Assembly (NCBI GenBank): GCA_900549555.1
Contig: UROO01000013.1
Location: 1 to 31,155, forward strand
DNA: 31,155 bases
Source of the DNA: an uncultured Collinsella sp.
Lineage (GTDB): Bacteria; Actinomycetota; Coriobacteriia; Coriobacteriales; Coriobacteriaceae
Direction: 5' to 3'
Every line of letters starts with the position of its first letter. The first letter of the stretch is position 1. The notes beneath the pieces are model-generated. The model had not been told where the DNA came from and made no database searches. It saw nothing but the letters and a program-made list of their open reading frames with translations. A program made the position numbers and the translations under genes. Shown here in pieces: positions 22,878-31,108 of the stretch.

Positions 22878-23813
22878 CTAGGCTTTTTTGGGTTTGTTAA
22901 CGATGATGATGCCACCGCAGACCAACAGCAGGGCAACGATGACGGTAACGGGGCTCGTGCCAGCGCCCTCGCCGAGCAGCAGTGCGCTCAGCAGCACGCC
23001 AAAGACGGGGTTCATAAACCCAAAGACCGAGACGCGGCTGACGGGGTTGACGGCAAGCAGGCGCGACCACAGCGAGTAGGCAACCGCGGAGATAAGCGCC
23101 ATGTAGATGATGAGCGCGATGGTGGGGGCAATCGCCGTGGGGGAGAGCGCGCCACCCATCAAAAAGCCGATGGCGGTGAGGACCAGGCCGCCGACCAAGA
23201 ACTGCCACCCGGCAAGCAAGACGCCGTCGTGCTCACGCGAGAAGATACCGATCAGGCAGGTCGAAAGGGCACCCGCGACGGTGGAGGCCAGGATAAAGCC
23301 CTCGCCGTCGAGCGCAAAGCCAAAGGTGCCGTCCGCGCCCGAAAGGTTGACGAGCGCGACACCGGCAAAGCCCAACACGCAGCCAAGCACCTTGGCCGCA
23401 TCGAGCTTTTCGGTGCGAAACGCCAGGGCGGCAAAGAGGATGGCTAGGAAGTTGGCGCTGGCCTCGATGATGGAGCTCGACATGGCACTGGCACGCGAGA
23501 GTCCCAGGTAGAAAAAGAAGTACTGGCCGATGGTCTGGAAGAGCGACAAGATGCAGATGGGCTTGATATCACGCGCTTGCGGAACGAGCGGACGGCGCTG
23601 GGCCACGCTCATGCCAACAATGACCAGCATGCCGGCAAGCGTGAAGCGCAGACCCGCGAAGAGCAGCTGCGAGGCGCTGTCGTGCACGGGAATGCCAAAG
23701 AGGCCGTAGCCGATCTTGATGCAGGGGAAGGCGGAGCCCCAGAGCGCGCAGCAAACAAGACAGCCCAGGATGAGTCCGGGCAGGGTGGCGAGATACGGCT
23801 TGCGGCTTTCCAT
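22878..23813 (-). CDS. EamA/DMT superfamily transporter
   Basis: A 311-residue protein with ten hydrophobic segments in two related halves, as in the drug/metabolite transporter family. The ATG at 23811-23813 has AAGGA upstream; a start 14 codons earlier gives an unlikely Cys-rich extension across the purL terminator. Typical features are CALWGSAFPCIKIGY in the first segment, LFAGLRFTLAGMLV, the SRASAMSSSIIEASANF helix in half one, and SRVSVFGFMNPVFGVLLSAL in half two. Substrate unknown; amino acids or other small metabolites are usual. The 147 bp between its end and the GGDEF terminator hold nothing I recognise. Confidence 0.88.
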   Translation of the reverse strand: MESRKPYLATLPGLILGCLVCCALWGSAFPCIKIGYGLFGIPVHDSASQLLFAGLRFTLAGMLVIVGMSVAQRRPLVPQARDIKPICILSLFQTIGQYFFFYLGLSRASAMSSSIIEASANFLAILFAALAFRTEKLDAAKVLGCVLGFAGVALVNLSGADGTFGFALDGEGFILASTVAGALSTCLIGIFSREHDGVLLAGWQFLVGGLVLTAIGFLMGGALSPTAIAPTIALIIYMALISAVAYSLWSRLLAVNPVSRVSVFGFMNPVFGVLLSALLLGEGAGTSPVTVIVALLLVCGGIIIVNKPKKA

Positions 23814-23838
23814 GATGTCCTTCCTACATGCGCAAAGC

Positions 23839-23875
23839 AAAAAAGAACCCGCCACCGGATGTGCCGGTGGCGGGT
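23839..23875 (-). terminator. Rho-independent terminator of purL
   Basis: On the minus strand ACCCGCCACCGG and its exact inverse (23864-23875 with 23847-23858, 5-nt loop) are followed by TTCTTTTTT. It lies 38 nt after the purL stop and just before the EamA start. Confidence 0.9.
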
Positions 23876-23912
23876 GTTGTTACCCGAAGGGATTGTACCC
23901 GATGGGAAAGGT

Positions 23913-26900
23913 TTAGGCGAAGTAGGCTACGCCGCTCTCAAAGATCGGCATGAACTTGTCGCCGGGGACATGCTCGGGCACGTTGCGGTACAGGTTGTCG
24001 CCGCGACGCTCGGCATGGCCCATCTTGCCCAGGACGCGGCCGTCGGGGCTCGTGATGCCCTCGATGGCGAGTGCGGAGCCGTTGGGGTTGACGGAAAGAT
24101 CCATGCTGGGCTTGCCGTCCTCGCCCACGTACTGCGTGGCGACCTGACCGTTGGCGATCAGCTGGGCGAGCACTTCGTCATTGGCGACAAAGCGGCCCTC
24201 GCCGTGGCTGATGGCGACGGTGTAGGGGTCGTCGAGGCTGCACTGCGACAGCCACGGGGACAGGTTGGACGAGATACGGGTGCGCACCAGACGGCTCTGG
24301 TGGCGACCGATGGTGTTGAACGTCAACGTGGGCGCATCGGGCGTGGCGTCGACGATATCGCCGTAGGGCACCAGGCCGAGCTTGATCAGGGCCTGGAAGC
24401 CGTTGCAGATGCCCAGCATCAGGCCGTCGCGGGCCTGGAGCAGGTCGCGGACTGCCTCGGTGACCTCGGGAGCGCGGAAGAACGCCGTGATGAACTTGGC
24501 GGAGCCGTCGGGCTCGTCACCGCCCGAGAAGCCGCCGGGGATCATGACGATCTGGCTTGCACGGATGCGGCGGGCAAGCTCGTGGGTGCTCTCGGCGACG
24601 GCCTCGGGCGTGAGGTTGTTGATCACGAAGGTGTCGGCCTCGGCACCGGCGGCACGGAATGCGCGGGCGCTGTCGTACTCGCAGTTGTTGCCGGGGAACA
24701 CGGGGATGATCACGCGCGGGCGGGCGATCTTGGCGCCGCCATAAACGTGGATGTCCTTGGCGCGGAAATCGATAGTCTCGACCTCGGGGGTCTCGCCGGC
24801 GCTGCGGTAGGCGAAGACGCCCTCGATGCCGCTCTCCCAGGCTTCCTGGAGCTCGGCGAGTTCGATGACCTCGGAGCCGGTGTCGATGACATAGCCCTCG
24901 ACGGTGGTACCCAGGGGCTCGACGACAACGCCGTCGGCGACCTCGGGCAGCTCGGCGTTCTCGGCGAGCTCGACGATAAAGCTGCCATAGAGCGGGGTGA
25001 AGAGGCTCTCCACGTCCACATCCTCGGCAAGCTCGATGCCGATCTGGTTGCCGACACACATCTTAAAGAGGCTCTCGGCGCCGCAGCCGTAGCCGGGCGT
25101 GGAGACGGCCAGGGCGTCGCCGGTAGCAGTGAGCGCCTCGACGGCGTCAAACGCGGCGAGCAGCTGCTGGGCGTCGGGGCGGTAGTCTTCGCCATAGGTG
25201 GCGGGGGCGATGCGGACGACGCGGTGCGTCAGGCCCTTGAACTCAGGGGAGACGGCGCGCGCCGCGCGGCCCACGGCCACAGCGAAGCTGATCAGAGTCG
25301 GCGGAACGTTGAGCTCGCCGGCCTCGTCCTCAAACGAGCCGCTCATGGAATCCTTGCCACCGATGGCGCCGGCACCCAGGTCAACTTGGGCCATGAGGGC
25401 GCCCAGGACGGCTGCCGTGGGCTTGCCCCAGCGCTCGGCCTCGGTGCGCAGACGCTCGAAGTACTCCTGGAAGGAGAGATAGGCGCGCTTGTGCTCAAAG
25501 CCGGCAGCCACGAGCTTGGCGATGGACTCGACCACGGACAGGTAGGCGCCCGCAAACTGGTCGGCTTCCATCAGGTAGGGGTTGAAGCCCCATGCCATGG
25601 CGCTCGCCGTGGTGGTCTCGCCGTCCACGGGGAATTTGGCGACCATGGCCGAGCTCGGGGTGAGCTGCGTCTTGCCGCCAAAGGGCATAAGCACGGTTGC
25701 GGCACCGATGGTGGAGTCGAAGCGCTCGGAAAGGCCCTTGTTGGAGGCAACGTTGAGATCGGTGACAAGCGAGGTCATGCGCTCGGCAAGCGTGGTGCCG
25801 GCCCAGCTGGGCTGCCACACGCTGCGGGCGCACACATGGGCGACCTGGTGCTTTGGTGCACCGTTGGAGTTGAGGAACTCGCGGGACAGGTCGACGATGG
25901 CGACACCGTTCCAGGCCATGCGCATGCGCGGCTCGGCGGTAACCTCGGCGATAACGGTCGCCTCCAGGTTCTCCTCGGCGGCGTAGCCCATGAACTCCTC
26001 GACGTCACCGTCGGCGACGGCGCAGGCCATACGCTCCTGGGACTCGGAGATGGCGAGCTCGGTGCCGTCTAGGCCGTCGTACTTTTTGGTCACGGTGTCC
26101 AGGTCGACATACAGGCCGTCGGCAAGTTCGCCTACGGCGACCGAGACGCCGCCGGCGCCAAAGTCGTTGCAGCGCTTGATCAGGCGGCAGGCGTCGCCGC
26201 GGCGGAACAGACGCTGCAGCTTGCGCTCGACCGGGGCGTTGCCCTTCTGGACCTCGGCGCCCGAGGTCTCGATGGACTCGGTGTTCTGGGTCTTGGAGGA
26301 GCCGGTGGCACCGCCGATGCCGTCACGGCCGGTGCGGCCGCCCAGCAGGATGATCTTGTCGGTGGGGGCGGGGCACTCGCGGCGCACGTGATTTGCCGGG
26401 GTAGCGCCCACGACGGCGCCGACCTCCATGCGCTTGGCCACGTAGCCGGGGTGATAGAGCTCGTTGACCTGGCCGGTGGCAAGGCCGATCTGGTTGCCGT
26501 AGCTGGAGTAGCCGGCGGCAGCGGTGGTTACGAGCTTGCGCTGCGGCAACTTGCCCTCGAGCGTCTCGGACACGGGGACGGTGGGGTCGCCGGCGCCGGT
26601 GACACGCATGGCCTGGTACACGTAGCTGCGGCCCGAGAGCGGGTCGCGGATGGCGCCGCCCACGCAGGTGGCGGCACCGCCGAAGGGCTCGATCTCGGTC
26701 GGGTGGTTGTGGGTCTCGTTCTTAAACAGGAACAGCCAGTCCTGGTCCTCGCCGTCGACATCGACCTTCACCTTGACGGTGCAAGCGTTAATCTCCTCGG
26801 ACTCGTCGACATCGGTCATGACGCCGGTCTTCTTAAGGTACTTGGCGCCGATGGTGCCCATGTCCATGAGACAGACGGGCTTGGCGTCGCGGCCGAGTTC

Positions 26901-27659
26901 GTGGCGCATCTCCATGTAGCGGTCGAAGGCCTGCTGCACCACGGCGTCATCGATCGTCACGTCATCCAGGACGGTGCCGAAGGTGGTGTGGCGGCAGTGG
27001 TCGGACCAGTAGGTGTCGATCACGCGGATCTCGGTGATGGTGGGGTCGCGGTCCTCATCGCGGAAGTACTGCTGACAGAAGACGATGTCCGCCTCGTCCA
27101 TGGCAAGGCCGCGCTCGGCGATAAAGGCGGCAAGGCCGGCCTCGTCGAGCTCGCGGAAACCGTCGAGCACCTCGACGGGCTGGGGCTCGGGGGTCTCCAT
27201 GTACAGCGTTTCGGGCAGGTCGAGCGAGGCGATGCGCGCTTCGACGGGGTTCACCACGTAGTGCTTGATGGCCTCGATGGCGGCTTCGTCCAGAGCGCCC
27301 GAGATCATATAGACCTTGGCGGAGCGCACGGCGGGGCGCTCGCCCTGGCTGATGAGCTGCACGCACTCGCTGGCGGAGTCGGCGCGCTGGTCAAACTGGC
27401 CAGGCAGGAATTCGACGGCAAAGACGGCGCCATCGCTTGCGGGGAGCTCGTCGTAGGTCACATCGACCTGGGGCTCGCTAAAGACGGTCGGCACGCAGGA
27501 GCGGAAAAGCTCCTCGTCGATGCCCTCGACGTCGTAGCGGTTGATGATCCTCAGGGCCTCGATGCCCTTGATGCCGAGAATCTCGGTCAGCTCGCCCTTG
27601 AGCTGCTGAGCCTCGACGTCGAACCCGGGTTTCTTCTCCACGTAGATACGAGAGACCAT
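23913..27659 (-). CDS. purL: Phosphoribosylformylglycinamidine synthase, single-chain
   Basis: A 1248-residue enzyme that converts FGAR, glutamine and ATP to FGAM in step four of purine synthesis. It fuses a PurS-like N-terminus, two AIRS-type ATP-binding halves and a C-terminal glutamine amidotransferase. Visible markers are TYWSDHCRHTTF, KNETHNHPTEIEPFGGAAT, GGRTGRDGIGGATGSS and LGAGAIGGKDSMSG, and in the amidotransferase PVFPGNNCEYD, MIPGGFSGGDE, nucleophile Cys1085 in LGICNGFQAL, and His1215/Glu1217 in MGHAERR. The length and sequence match the clostridial-type PurL, shorter than the roughly 1300-residue proteobacterial form. The ATG at 27657-27659 has AGGAA close upstream. No other pur gene is adjacent. 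The 5' leader has an interleaved inverted-repeat structure suggesting RNA-level control. Confidence 0.95.
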   Translation of the reverse strand: MVSRIYVEKKPGFDVEAQQLKGELTEILGIKGIEALRIINRYDVEGIDEELFRSCVPTVFSEPQVDVTYDELPASDGAVFAVEFLPGQFDQRADSASECVQLISQGERPAVRSAKVYMISGALDEAAIEAIKHYVVNPVEARIASLDLPETLYMETPEPQPVEVLDGFRELDEAGLAAFIAERGLAMDEADIVFCQQYFRDEDRDPTITEIRVIDTYWSDHCRHTTFGTVLDDVTIDDAVVQQAFDRYMEMRHELGRDAKPVCLMDMGTIGAKYLKKTGVMTDVDESEEINACTVKVKVDVDGEDQDWLFLFKNETHNHPTEIEPFGGAATCVGGAIRDPLSGRSYVYQAMRVTGAGDPTVPVSETLEGKLPQRKLVTTAAAGYSSYGNQIGLATGQVNELYHPGYVAKRMEVGAVVGATPANHVRRECPAPTDKIILLGGRTGRDGIGGATGSSKTQNTESIETSGAEVQKGNAPVERKLQRLFRRGDACRLIKRCNDFGAGGVSVAVGELADGLYVDLDTVTKKYDGLDGTELAISESQERMACAVADGDVEEFMGYAAEENLEATVIAEVTAEPRMRMAWNGVAIVDLSREFLNSNGAPKHQVAHVCARSVWQPSWAGTTLAERMTSLVTDLNVASNKGLSERFDSTIGAATVLMPFGGKTQLTPSSAMVAKFPVDGETTTASAMAWGFNPYLMEADQFAGAYLSVVESIAKLVAAGFEHKRAYLSFQEYFERLRTEAERWGKPTAAVLGALMAQVDLGAGAIGGKDSMSGSFEDEAGELNVPPTLISFAVAVGRAARAVSPEFKGLTHRVVRIAPATYGEDYRPDAQQLLAAFDAVEALTATGDALAVSTPGYGCGAESLFKMCVGNQIGIELAEDVDVESLFTPLYGSFIVELAENAELPEVADGVVVEPLGTTVEGYVIDTGSEVIELAELQEAWESGIEGVFAYRSAGETPEVETIDFRAKDIHVYGGAKIARPRVIIPVFPGNNCEYDSARAFRAAGAEADTFVINNLTPEAVAESTHELARRIRASQIVMIPGGFSGGDEPDGSAKFITAFFRAPEVTEAVRDLLQARDGLMLGICNGFQALIKLGLVPYGDIVDATPDAPTLTFNTIGRHQSRLVRTRISSNLSPWLSQCSLDDPYTVAISHGEGRFVANDEVLAQLIANGQVATQYVGEDGKPSMDLSVNPNGSALAIEGITSPDGRVLGKMGHAERRGDNLYRNVPEHVPGDKFMPIFESGVAYFA

Positions 27660-27699
27660 TGGTTCCTGCCTTCCTGATCGGTTGGGCGTACGGTACGGT

Positions 27700-27763
27700 A
27701 TGCGGCAGCGGTCGGTTTACGGGGCAAGCCTCGTGGTCGCCTTGAGCCGCATGTTTGTAAACC
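27700..27763 (-). promoter_or_regulatory. Pseudoknot-like structured leader of purL mRNA (candidate riboswitch or protein site)
   Basis: Two perfect 7-bp inverted repeats are interleaved. In mRNA order they are GGUUUAC (27763-27757), 4 nt, AUGCGGC (27752-27746), 25 nt, GUAAACC (27720-27714), 7 nt, GCCGCAU (27706-27700). First pairs with third and second with fourth, the topology of an H-type pseudoknot. The 25-nt middle can form a small CAAG/CUUG stem. About 40 nt separate it from the start codon. I could not match it to purine, PRPP or other known riboswitch classes by eye. Confidence 0.45.
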
Positions 27764-27768
27764 TCACT

Positions 27769-27774
27769 ATGATA
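27769..27774 (-). promoter_or_regulatory. Candidate -10 element of purL
   Basis: TATCAT on the minus strand (27774 to 27769) matches five of six positions. It would start transcription at about 27762, directly at the 5' arm of the interleaved repeats. No good -35 is present. Confidence 0.4.
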
Positions 27775-27807
27775 CGACAGCTCGCGGTGCGTTGAGGACG
27801 GCGAGGG

Positions 27808-27816
27808 TGCTACAGT
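27808..27816 (+). promoter_or_regulatory. Extended -10 promoter of the antiporter gene
   Basis: TGC-TACAGT at 27808-27816 has the same TGC-TA core as other promoters in this window. The predicted start near 27823 gives a leader of about 20 nt containing the AAAGG ribosome site (27833-27837). Confidence 0.45.
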
Positions 27817-27843
27817 GAAGCGCAAACAAGAGAAAGGCATCAC

Positions 27844-29406
27844 ATGGCATTCGTTTCGCTCGCCATCATCGCACTCGTGGCCTTTGCAAGCCCCTTCATC
27901 GCCTCGGCGATTCCTGGAAAACCCGTTCCCGAGACGGTCTTTTTGCTCGTGCTCGGCGCAGTGCTGGGCCCGCATATGCTCGGCCTTATCCATGTGGATG
28001 CCGAGGTCTCGCTCGTGTCAGAGCTCGGCCTGGCCTTTTTGTTCCTGCTTGCCGGCTTTGAGATCGACCCTAAGAACATTACGGGTGTGGAGGGGCGCTA
28101 CGGCTTGGCGACGTGGGCCGTCACGTTTGGTATTGCCTGGCTTGCCGTGCGCTTTACCCCGTGGTTCTCGGTCAGCCATTTCGACGGTATCGCCGTGACG
28201 CTCGCCTTGACCTCGACGGCGCTTGGGGCGCTCATGCCCATCTTGCGCGAGCGGTTGCTTGCCGGAACGCGCGTCGGTGATTCGATTCTTGCCTATGGTA
28301 CGTGGGGCGAGCTCGGCCCCGTGCTCGCCATGTCGGTACTGCTGTCTGCCCGTACGGGCATCGAGACGCTGCTGATCTTGGGCTTATTTGCCGCCGTGTG
28401 CGTGCTGCTTGCCGTGGTCCCCAGCCGCTCCAAACGCGTCGGCAGCCGCTTCTTTGCGTTTGTCGAGGAGCGCGCCGATACCACGTCGCAGACGTTCGTA
28501 CGCCTGACAGTGCTTATTTTGGTCACGCTCGTGGCGTTCTCGGCCATCTTTAGCCTCGATATCGTATTGGGCGCTTTTGCCGCCGGCTTTGTCCTGCGCT
28601 ATATCATCCCCGAGGGCAACCATACGCTTGAGACCAAGCTCGACGGCCTGGCCTACGGCTTTTTGATCCCGGTGTTCTTTACCGTGTCGGGCGCTAAGAT
28701 TGACCTGACGGCCGTGGTGTCGCGCCCCGGGCTGCTCGTGGGCTTTATCTTGGCGCTGCTGATCATTCGCGCGGTGCCGATCCTTGTCTCTATGAGCATT
28801 TGTCCCGTGACGCGCGATGTGTCGGCGTATGGCCGCATTACCGTGGCGCTCTACTGCACCACGGCGCTGCCGATCATCGTTGCCGTAACGAGCGTGGCCG
28901 TCAACGCGGGCGCGCTGTCGCAAGATATTGCGTCGGTCATGGTTGCCGCCGGTGCCATCACGGTGTTCTTGATGCCATTGCTCGCGCAGCTCTTCTACCG
29001 CGTGGTCGACGCCGCGCCGGTCGCCGCCGTGGCAGAGGTTGCCGAGCATCCATCCGATGCACTTGACATCCTGCGCGCCCATCACGATTTGGCGAGCCTG
29101 CTCGCACGCGAGCACGAGCTGCTGACCTCGCATGGCCATGGTCGCGTATTCGAGGGCCTGCCTACGCTCGATACGATTGCCGAGCGTCTTTCCGCCGAGG
29201 CGGCGAGCGGCCACATCGATGCCCGCATCGTGGACGCGGCGCGTCTTCTTGCCGATAAGACCTATGGTGATGAGGTTGACCCGTCCGAGCTGACTCCGCG
29301 TGAGCGCCGCCGCCTTGAGCGCGCCAAGCTCGCCGTACACGAATACCGCCGCCGCATGCTGGAGCTCTACGCGCGCAATGAAGCTCAAGACGACGACGGC
29401 AGGTAG
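27844..29406 (+). CDS. CPA2-type cation:proton antiporter
   Basis: A 520-residue protein. Residues about 1-385 are hydrophobic with 11-13 membrane segments and match the Na/H exchanger (KefB/CPA2) family: KPVPETVFLLVLGAVLGPHM, SELGLAFLFLLAGFEID (re-entrant acidic motif), TSTALGALMPILRE, LDIVLGAFAAGFVLRYIIPE and GFLIPVFFTVSGAKIDL. The remaining 135 residues form a soluble charged tail with LDILRAHHDLASLLAREHEL and a basic end rich in RRR. It lacks a recognisable TrkA-N nucleotide-binding motif, so the tail is not the usual KTN gate. It probably exchanges Na+ or K+ for protons for pH or osmotic balance; the ion is not determined. ATG at 27844 with AAAGG 6 nt upstream. Confidence 0.9.
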   Translation: MAFVSLAIIALVAFASPFIASAIPGKPVPETVFLLVLGAVLGPHMLGLIHVDAEVSLVSELGLAFLFLLAGFEIDPKNITGVEGRYGLATWAVTFGIAWLAVRFTPWFSVSHFDGIAVTLALTSTALGALMPILRERLLAGTRVGDSILAYGTWGELGPVLAMSVLLSARTGIETLLILGLFAAVCVLLAVVPSRSKRVGSRFFAFVEERADTTSQTFVRLTVLILVTLVAFSAIFSLDIVLGAFAAGFVLRYIIPEGNHTLETKLDGLAYGFLIPVFFTVSGAKIDLTAVVSRPGLLVGFILALLIIRAVPILVSMSICPVTRDVSAYGRITVALYCTTALPIIVAVTSVAVNAGALSQDIASVMVAAGAITVFLMPLLAQLFYRVVDAAPVAAVAEVAEHPSDALDILRAHHDLASLLAREHELLTSHGHGRVFEGLPTLDTIAERLSAEAASGHIDARIVDAARLLADKTYGDEVDPSELTPRERRRLERAKLAVHEYRRRMLELYARNEAQDDDGR

Positions 29407-29419
29407 CCAATGCCGCCGC

Positions 29420-29589
29420 GGAAAATGCATCCCGGAATTGGCGTCCAGAGTGGGATGCAGTTTCCGTGAGAGGCCCGTTGCGGAAACGGTGTCCCAGAAT
29501 CGGCGTTCAAAACGGGGCACATTTTCCGAAACATGGCCCTGAGGGAAACTGCGTCCCGGTCTGGGCCGGAATTCTGGGACACGGCTTCC
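29420..29589. repeat. Tandem array of three 46-bp imperfect palindromes, 62-bp period
   Basis: Units start at 29420, 29482 and 29544, each 46 bp with 14-bp arms (for example GGAAAATGCATCCC at 29420-29433 against 29452-29465, 13 of 14 pairs; 11 of 14 in the other two) around an 18-bp centre, separated by 16-bp spacers that both contain GGCCC. The centre of unit 3 resembles the others only when reverse-complemented, so it is in opposite orientation. This looks like a REP/BIME-type extragenic element, lying between convergent genes. No gene fits the stretch 29407-29687. Confidence 0.8.
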
Positions 29590-29603
29590 ACTTCAAACAG
29601 AAG

Positions 29604-29644
29604 AAGGCGCGCTGCCTGCGGTTGATGCAGACAGCGCGCCTTTT
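29604..29644. terminator. Bidirectional terminator between antiporter and SDR genes
   Basis: AAGGCGCGCTG (29604-29614) pairs perfectly with 29632-29642, with an inner CTGC/GCAG stem, and TTTT follows on the plus strand. On the minus strand the run is shorter (CTTCTT). It serves both convergent genes. Confidence 0.8.
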
Positions 29645-29687
29645 GCGTTGGGCCTCGTTGAGGTTCGAAGTCGTGGCTTGTGGCCCT

Positions 29688-30437
29688 TTAGGAACGGGCG
29701 GCTCCGTCGACGGGGAGCACGGCGCCCGTGACATAGGATGACATGTCGCTCGCTAGGAAAACGAAGGCGTTGGCGACATCCTCGGGCTCGCCCATGCGAC
29801 CCAGGGGAATGGTGGCGATGATGGGCTTAATAACCTCTTCGGGCAGGTTGGCGACCATATCGGTCTTGGTTACGCCAGGCGCGACGGCATTGACGCGAAT
29901 ACCCATGGGGGCGAGCTCGCGCGAGAGCGACTGGACCATGCCGTTGACGGCAAACTTGGACGTAGGATAGCCGACGCCGGAGGGCTGGCCATACTTGGCG
30001 ACCATTGAACTCGTGGTGGTGATGGTGCCGCCGTGGCCGGCCTCGGTCATGATCTTGGCGGCAGCCTGGTGACCATTAAAGACGGCGACGACATTGAGGT
30101 CCATGACCTTTGCAAACTCTTCTGCCGTGTAATCCAAAAGGGGCGAGCGCTGGGAGATGCCGGCGTTGTTGACGACCGTGTCCAAGCCGCCCATATCGGC
30201 GGCAGCCTGGGTAAAGGCCTCGGTTACGGCTTCGAGCGAGGTGAGGTCGCAGGAGCGACCCCAGACCTTGGCCTCGGGATAGGCGGCTGTCAGCTTCTCA
30301 ACGGCCGCATCGGCGGTCTCCTGACGCGAGCCAAAGACGGTGACGGTGGCACCCTCCTCGATAAAGCGGCAGGCGATGGCATAGCCGATACCGCGCGTGC
30401 CTCCGGTGATGATTGCTTTCTTGCCCTCGAGCAACAT
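29688..30437 (-). CDS. Short-chain dehydrogenase/reductase (FabG-like)
   Basis: A 249-residue classical SDR. The ATG at 30435-30437 has GGAGG about 5 nt upstream; longer starts to 30557 are rejected because they add a non-family extension. Motifs are TGGTRGIG (11-18, cofactor binding), NNAG (90-93), the catalytic residues Asn115, Ser143/144, Tyr157 and Lys161, and the PG-motif NAVAPGVTKTDM. The Arg/Ser after the second strand (FGSRQE) is consistent with NADP(H). It is closest in plan to 3-oxoacyl-ACP reductases and related sugar or steroid dehydrogenases. It lies outside any fatty-acid cluster, so the substrate is open. It does not resemble the known Collinsella 7-beta-hydroxysteroid dehydrogenase as I recall it. 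Confidence 0.85.
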   Translation of the reverse strand: MLLEGKKAIITGGTRGIGYAIACRFIEEGATVTVFGSRQETADAAVEKLTAAYPEAKVWGRSCDLTSLEAVTEAFTQAAADMGGLDTVVNNAGISQRSPLLDYTAEEFAKVMDLNVVAVFNGHQAAAKIMTEAGHGGTITTTSSMVAKYGQPSGVGYPTSKFAVNGMVQSLSRELAPMGIRVNAVAPGVTKTDMVANLPEEVIKPIIATIPLGRMGEPEDVANAFVFLASDMSSYVTGAVLPVDGAARS

Positions 30438-30530
30438 GGTGCCTCCATTCTTCGGGGGTGGACGTACGCAGCACAGGATAGCGGCGGACAAAAGCAAACA
30501 TGCCTGCTTATCGGTGAGCGGTATCCCTGG

Positions 30531-30548
30531 TTGACACCGAACGGTCAA
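30531..30548. promoter_or_regulatory. Short inverted repeat upstream of the SDR gene
   Basis: TTGAC at 30531-30535 and GTCAA at 30544-30548 flank ACCGAACG. The site lies about 100 bp before the SDR start, where an operator or promoter could be. Read on the minus strand it contains a -35-like TTGACC, with only a poor -10 following. Confidence 0.25.
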
Positions 30549-30593
30549 ATTGTTCAAACGCGGATCGCGTCAATGCGCCCCGAGCGTGCAAAT

Positions 30594-30629
30594 AAAAGGG
30601 CTCCCGTCCAAGACCAGACGGGAGCCCTT
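30594..30629 (-). terminator. Rho-independent terminator of the homoserine dehydrogenase gene
   Basis: On the minus strand a perfect 13-bp stem (30629-30617 with 30608-30596, 8-nt loop) is followed by TTATTT, 32 nt after the stop codon. Confidence 0.9.
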
Positions 30630-30660
30630 CGAGCAAATGCGTTGTGGGGTGTAAACCGAA

Positions 30661-31108
30661 CTAGTTGGCCATGACGCCTTCGGTCCAGGCCTCAACGTCC
30701 TCGATGCGCAGGACGTTGGCGACCTCGGCCACGCAGTCGACGCTGGCAAGCTCGGCGGCGGCAGCCTGGACATCCTTCTCGAGCGCGCGGTGCGTCAGGA
30801 AGATGACCGAGCAGGCATCGCTGACGCCCGACTTGCCGTCCTCGACCTGGTTGATGAGCGAGATCGAGATGTTGTGCTTGGCAAAGATGTTGACCGTCTC
30901 GGACAGGGCGCCCACGCGGTCGGCGACCTTCAAGCGCATATAGTACTTGGTCTGGAGCTCGTCCATGGGCTTAAAGGCGAGGTTGTGGCCATAGGGCTCA
31001 ATCTCGGGCAGCGGAGCTACGCCGCGGCTGATCTGCTCGGAGAGCGACAGGATATCGCCCACGACGGCGCTCGCGGTGGGAAAGGAGCCTGCGCCGGCAC
31101 CGTAGAAC
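30661..31108 (-). CDS. hom: Homoserine dehydrogenase, C-terminal part, truncated by the contig end
   Basis: The last 149 residues of the enzyme that reduces aspartate semialdehyde to homoserine for threonine and methionine synthesis. The first real residues, FYGAGAGSFPTASAVVGDI, match the conserved end of the catalytic domain (G-x-GAG-x-x-PTASAVV-x-D). They are followed by an ACT domain (KYYMRLKVADRVGALSETVN, then ISLINQVEDG), the regulatory part that commonly senses threonine. The 5' part is missing because sequence beyond 31108 is adapter. The apparent start MGSEMCIRDR of the longer open frame is translated adapter and must not be annotated. The gene is followed by a strong terminator. Confidence 0.93.

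Noticed and set aside
23577..26072. 831-codon plus-strand frame over EamA and purL
   Set aside because: Gly/Ala/Asp/His-rich antisense translation of purL with no recognisable domain; purL has full catalytic motifs.
26388..27677. 429-codon plus-strand frame opposite the start of purL
   Set aside because: Shadow frame of the same kind, with low-complexity composition.
28384..29520. 378-codon minus-strand frame opposite the antiporter
   Set aside because: Antisense shadow that also runs through the palindrome array.
29407..29600. CRISPR array at the 62-bp repeats
   Set aside because: Units are diverged palindromes, not near-identical short direct repeats with unique spacers, and there are no cas genes.
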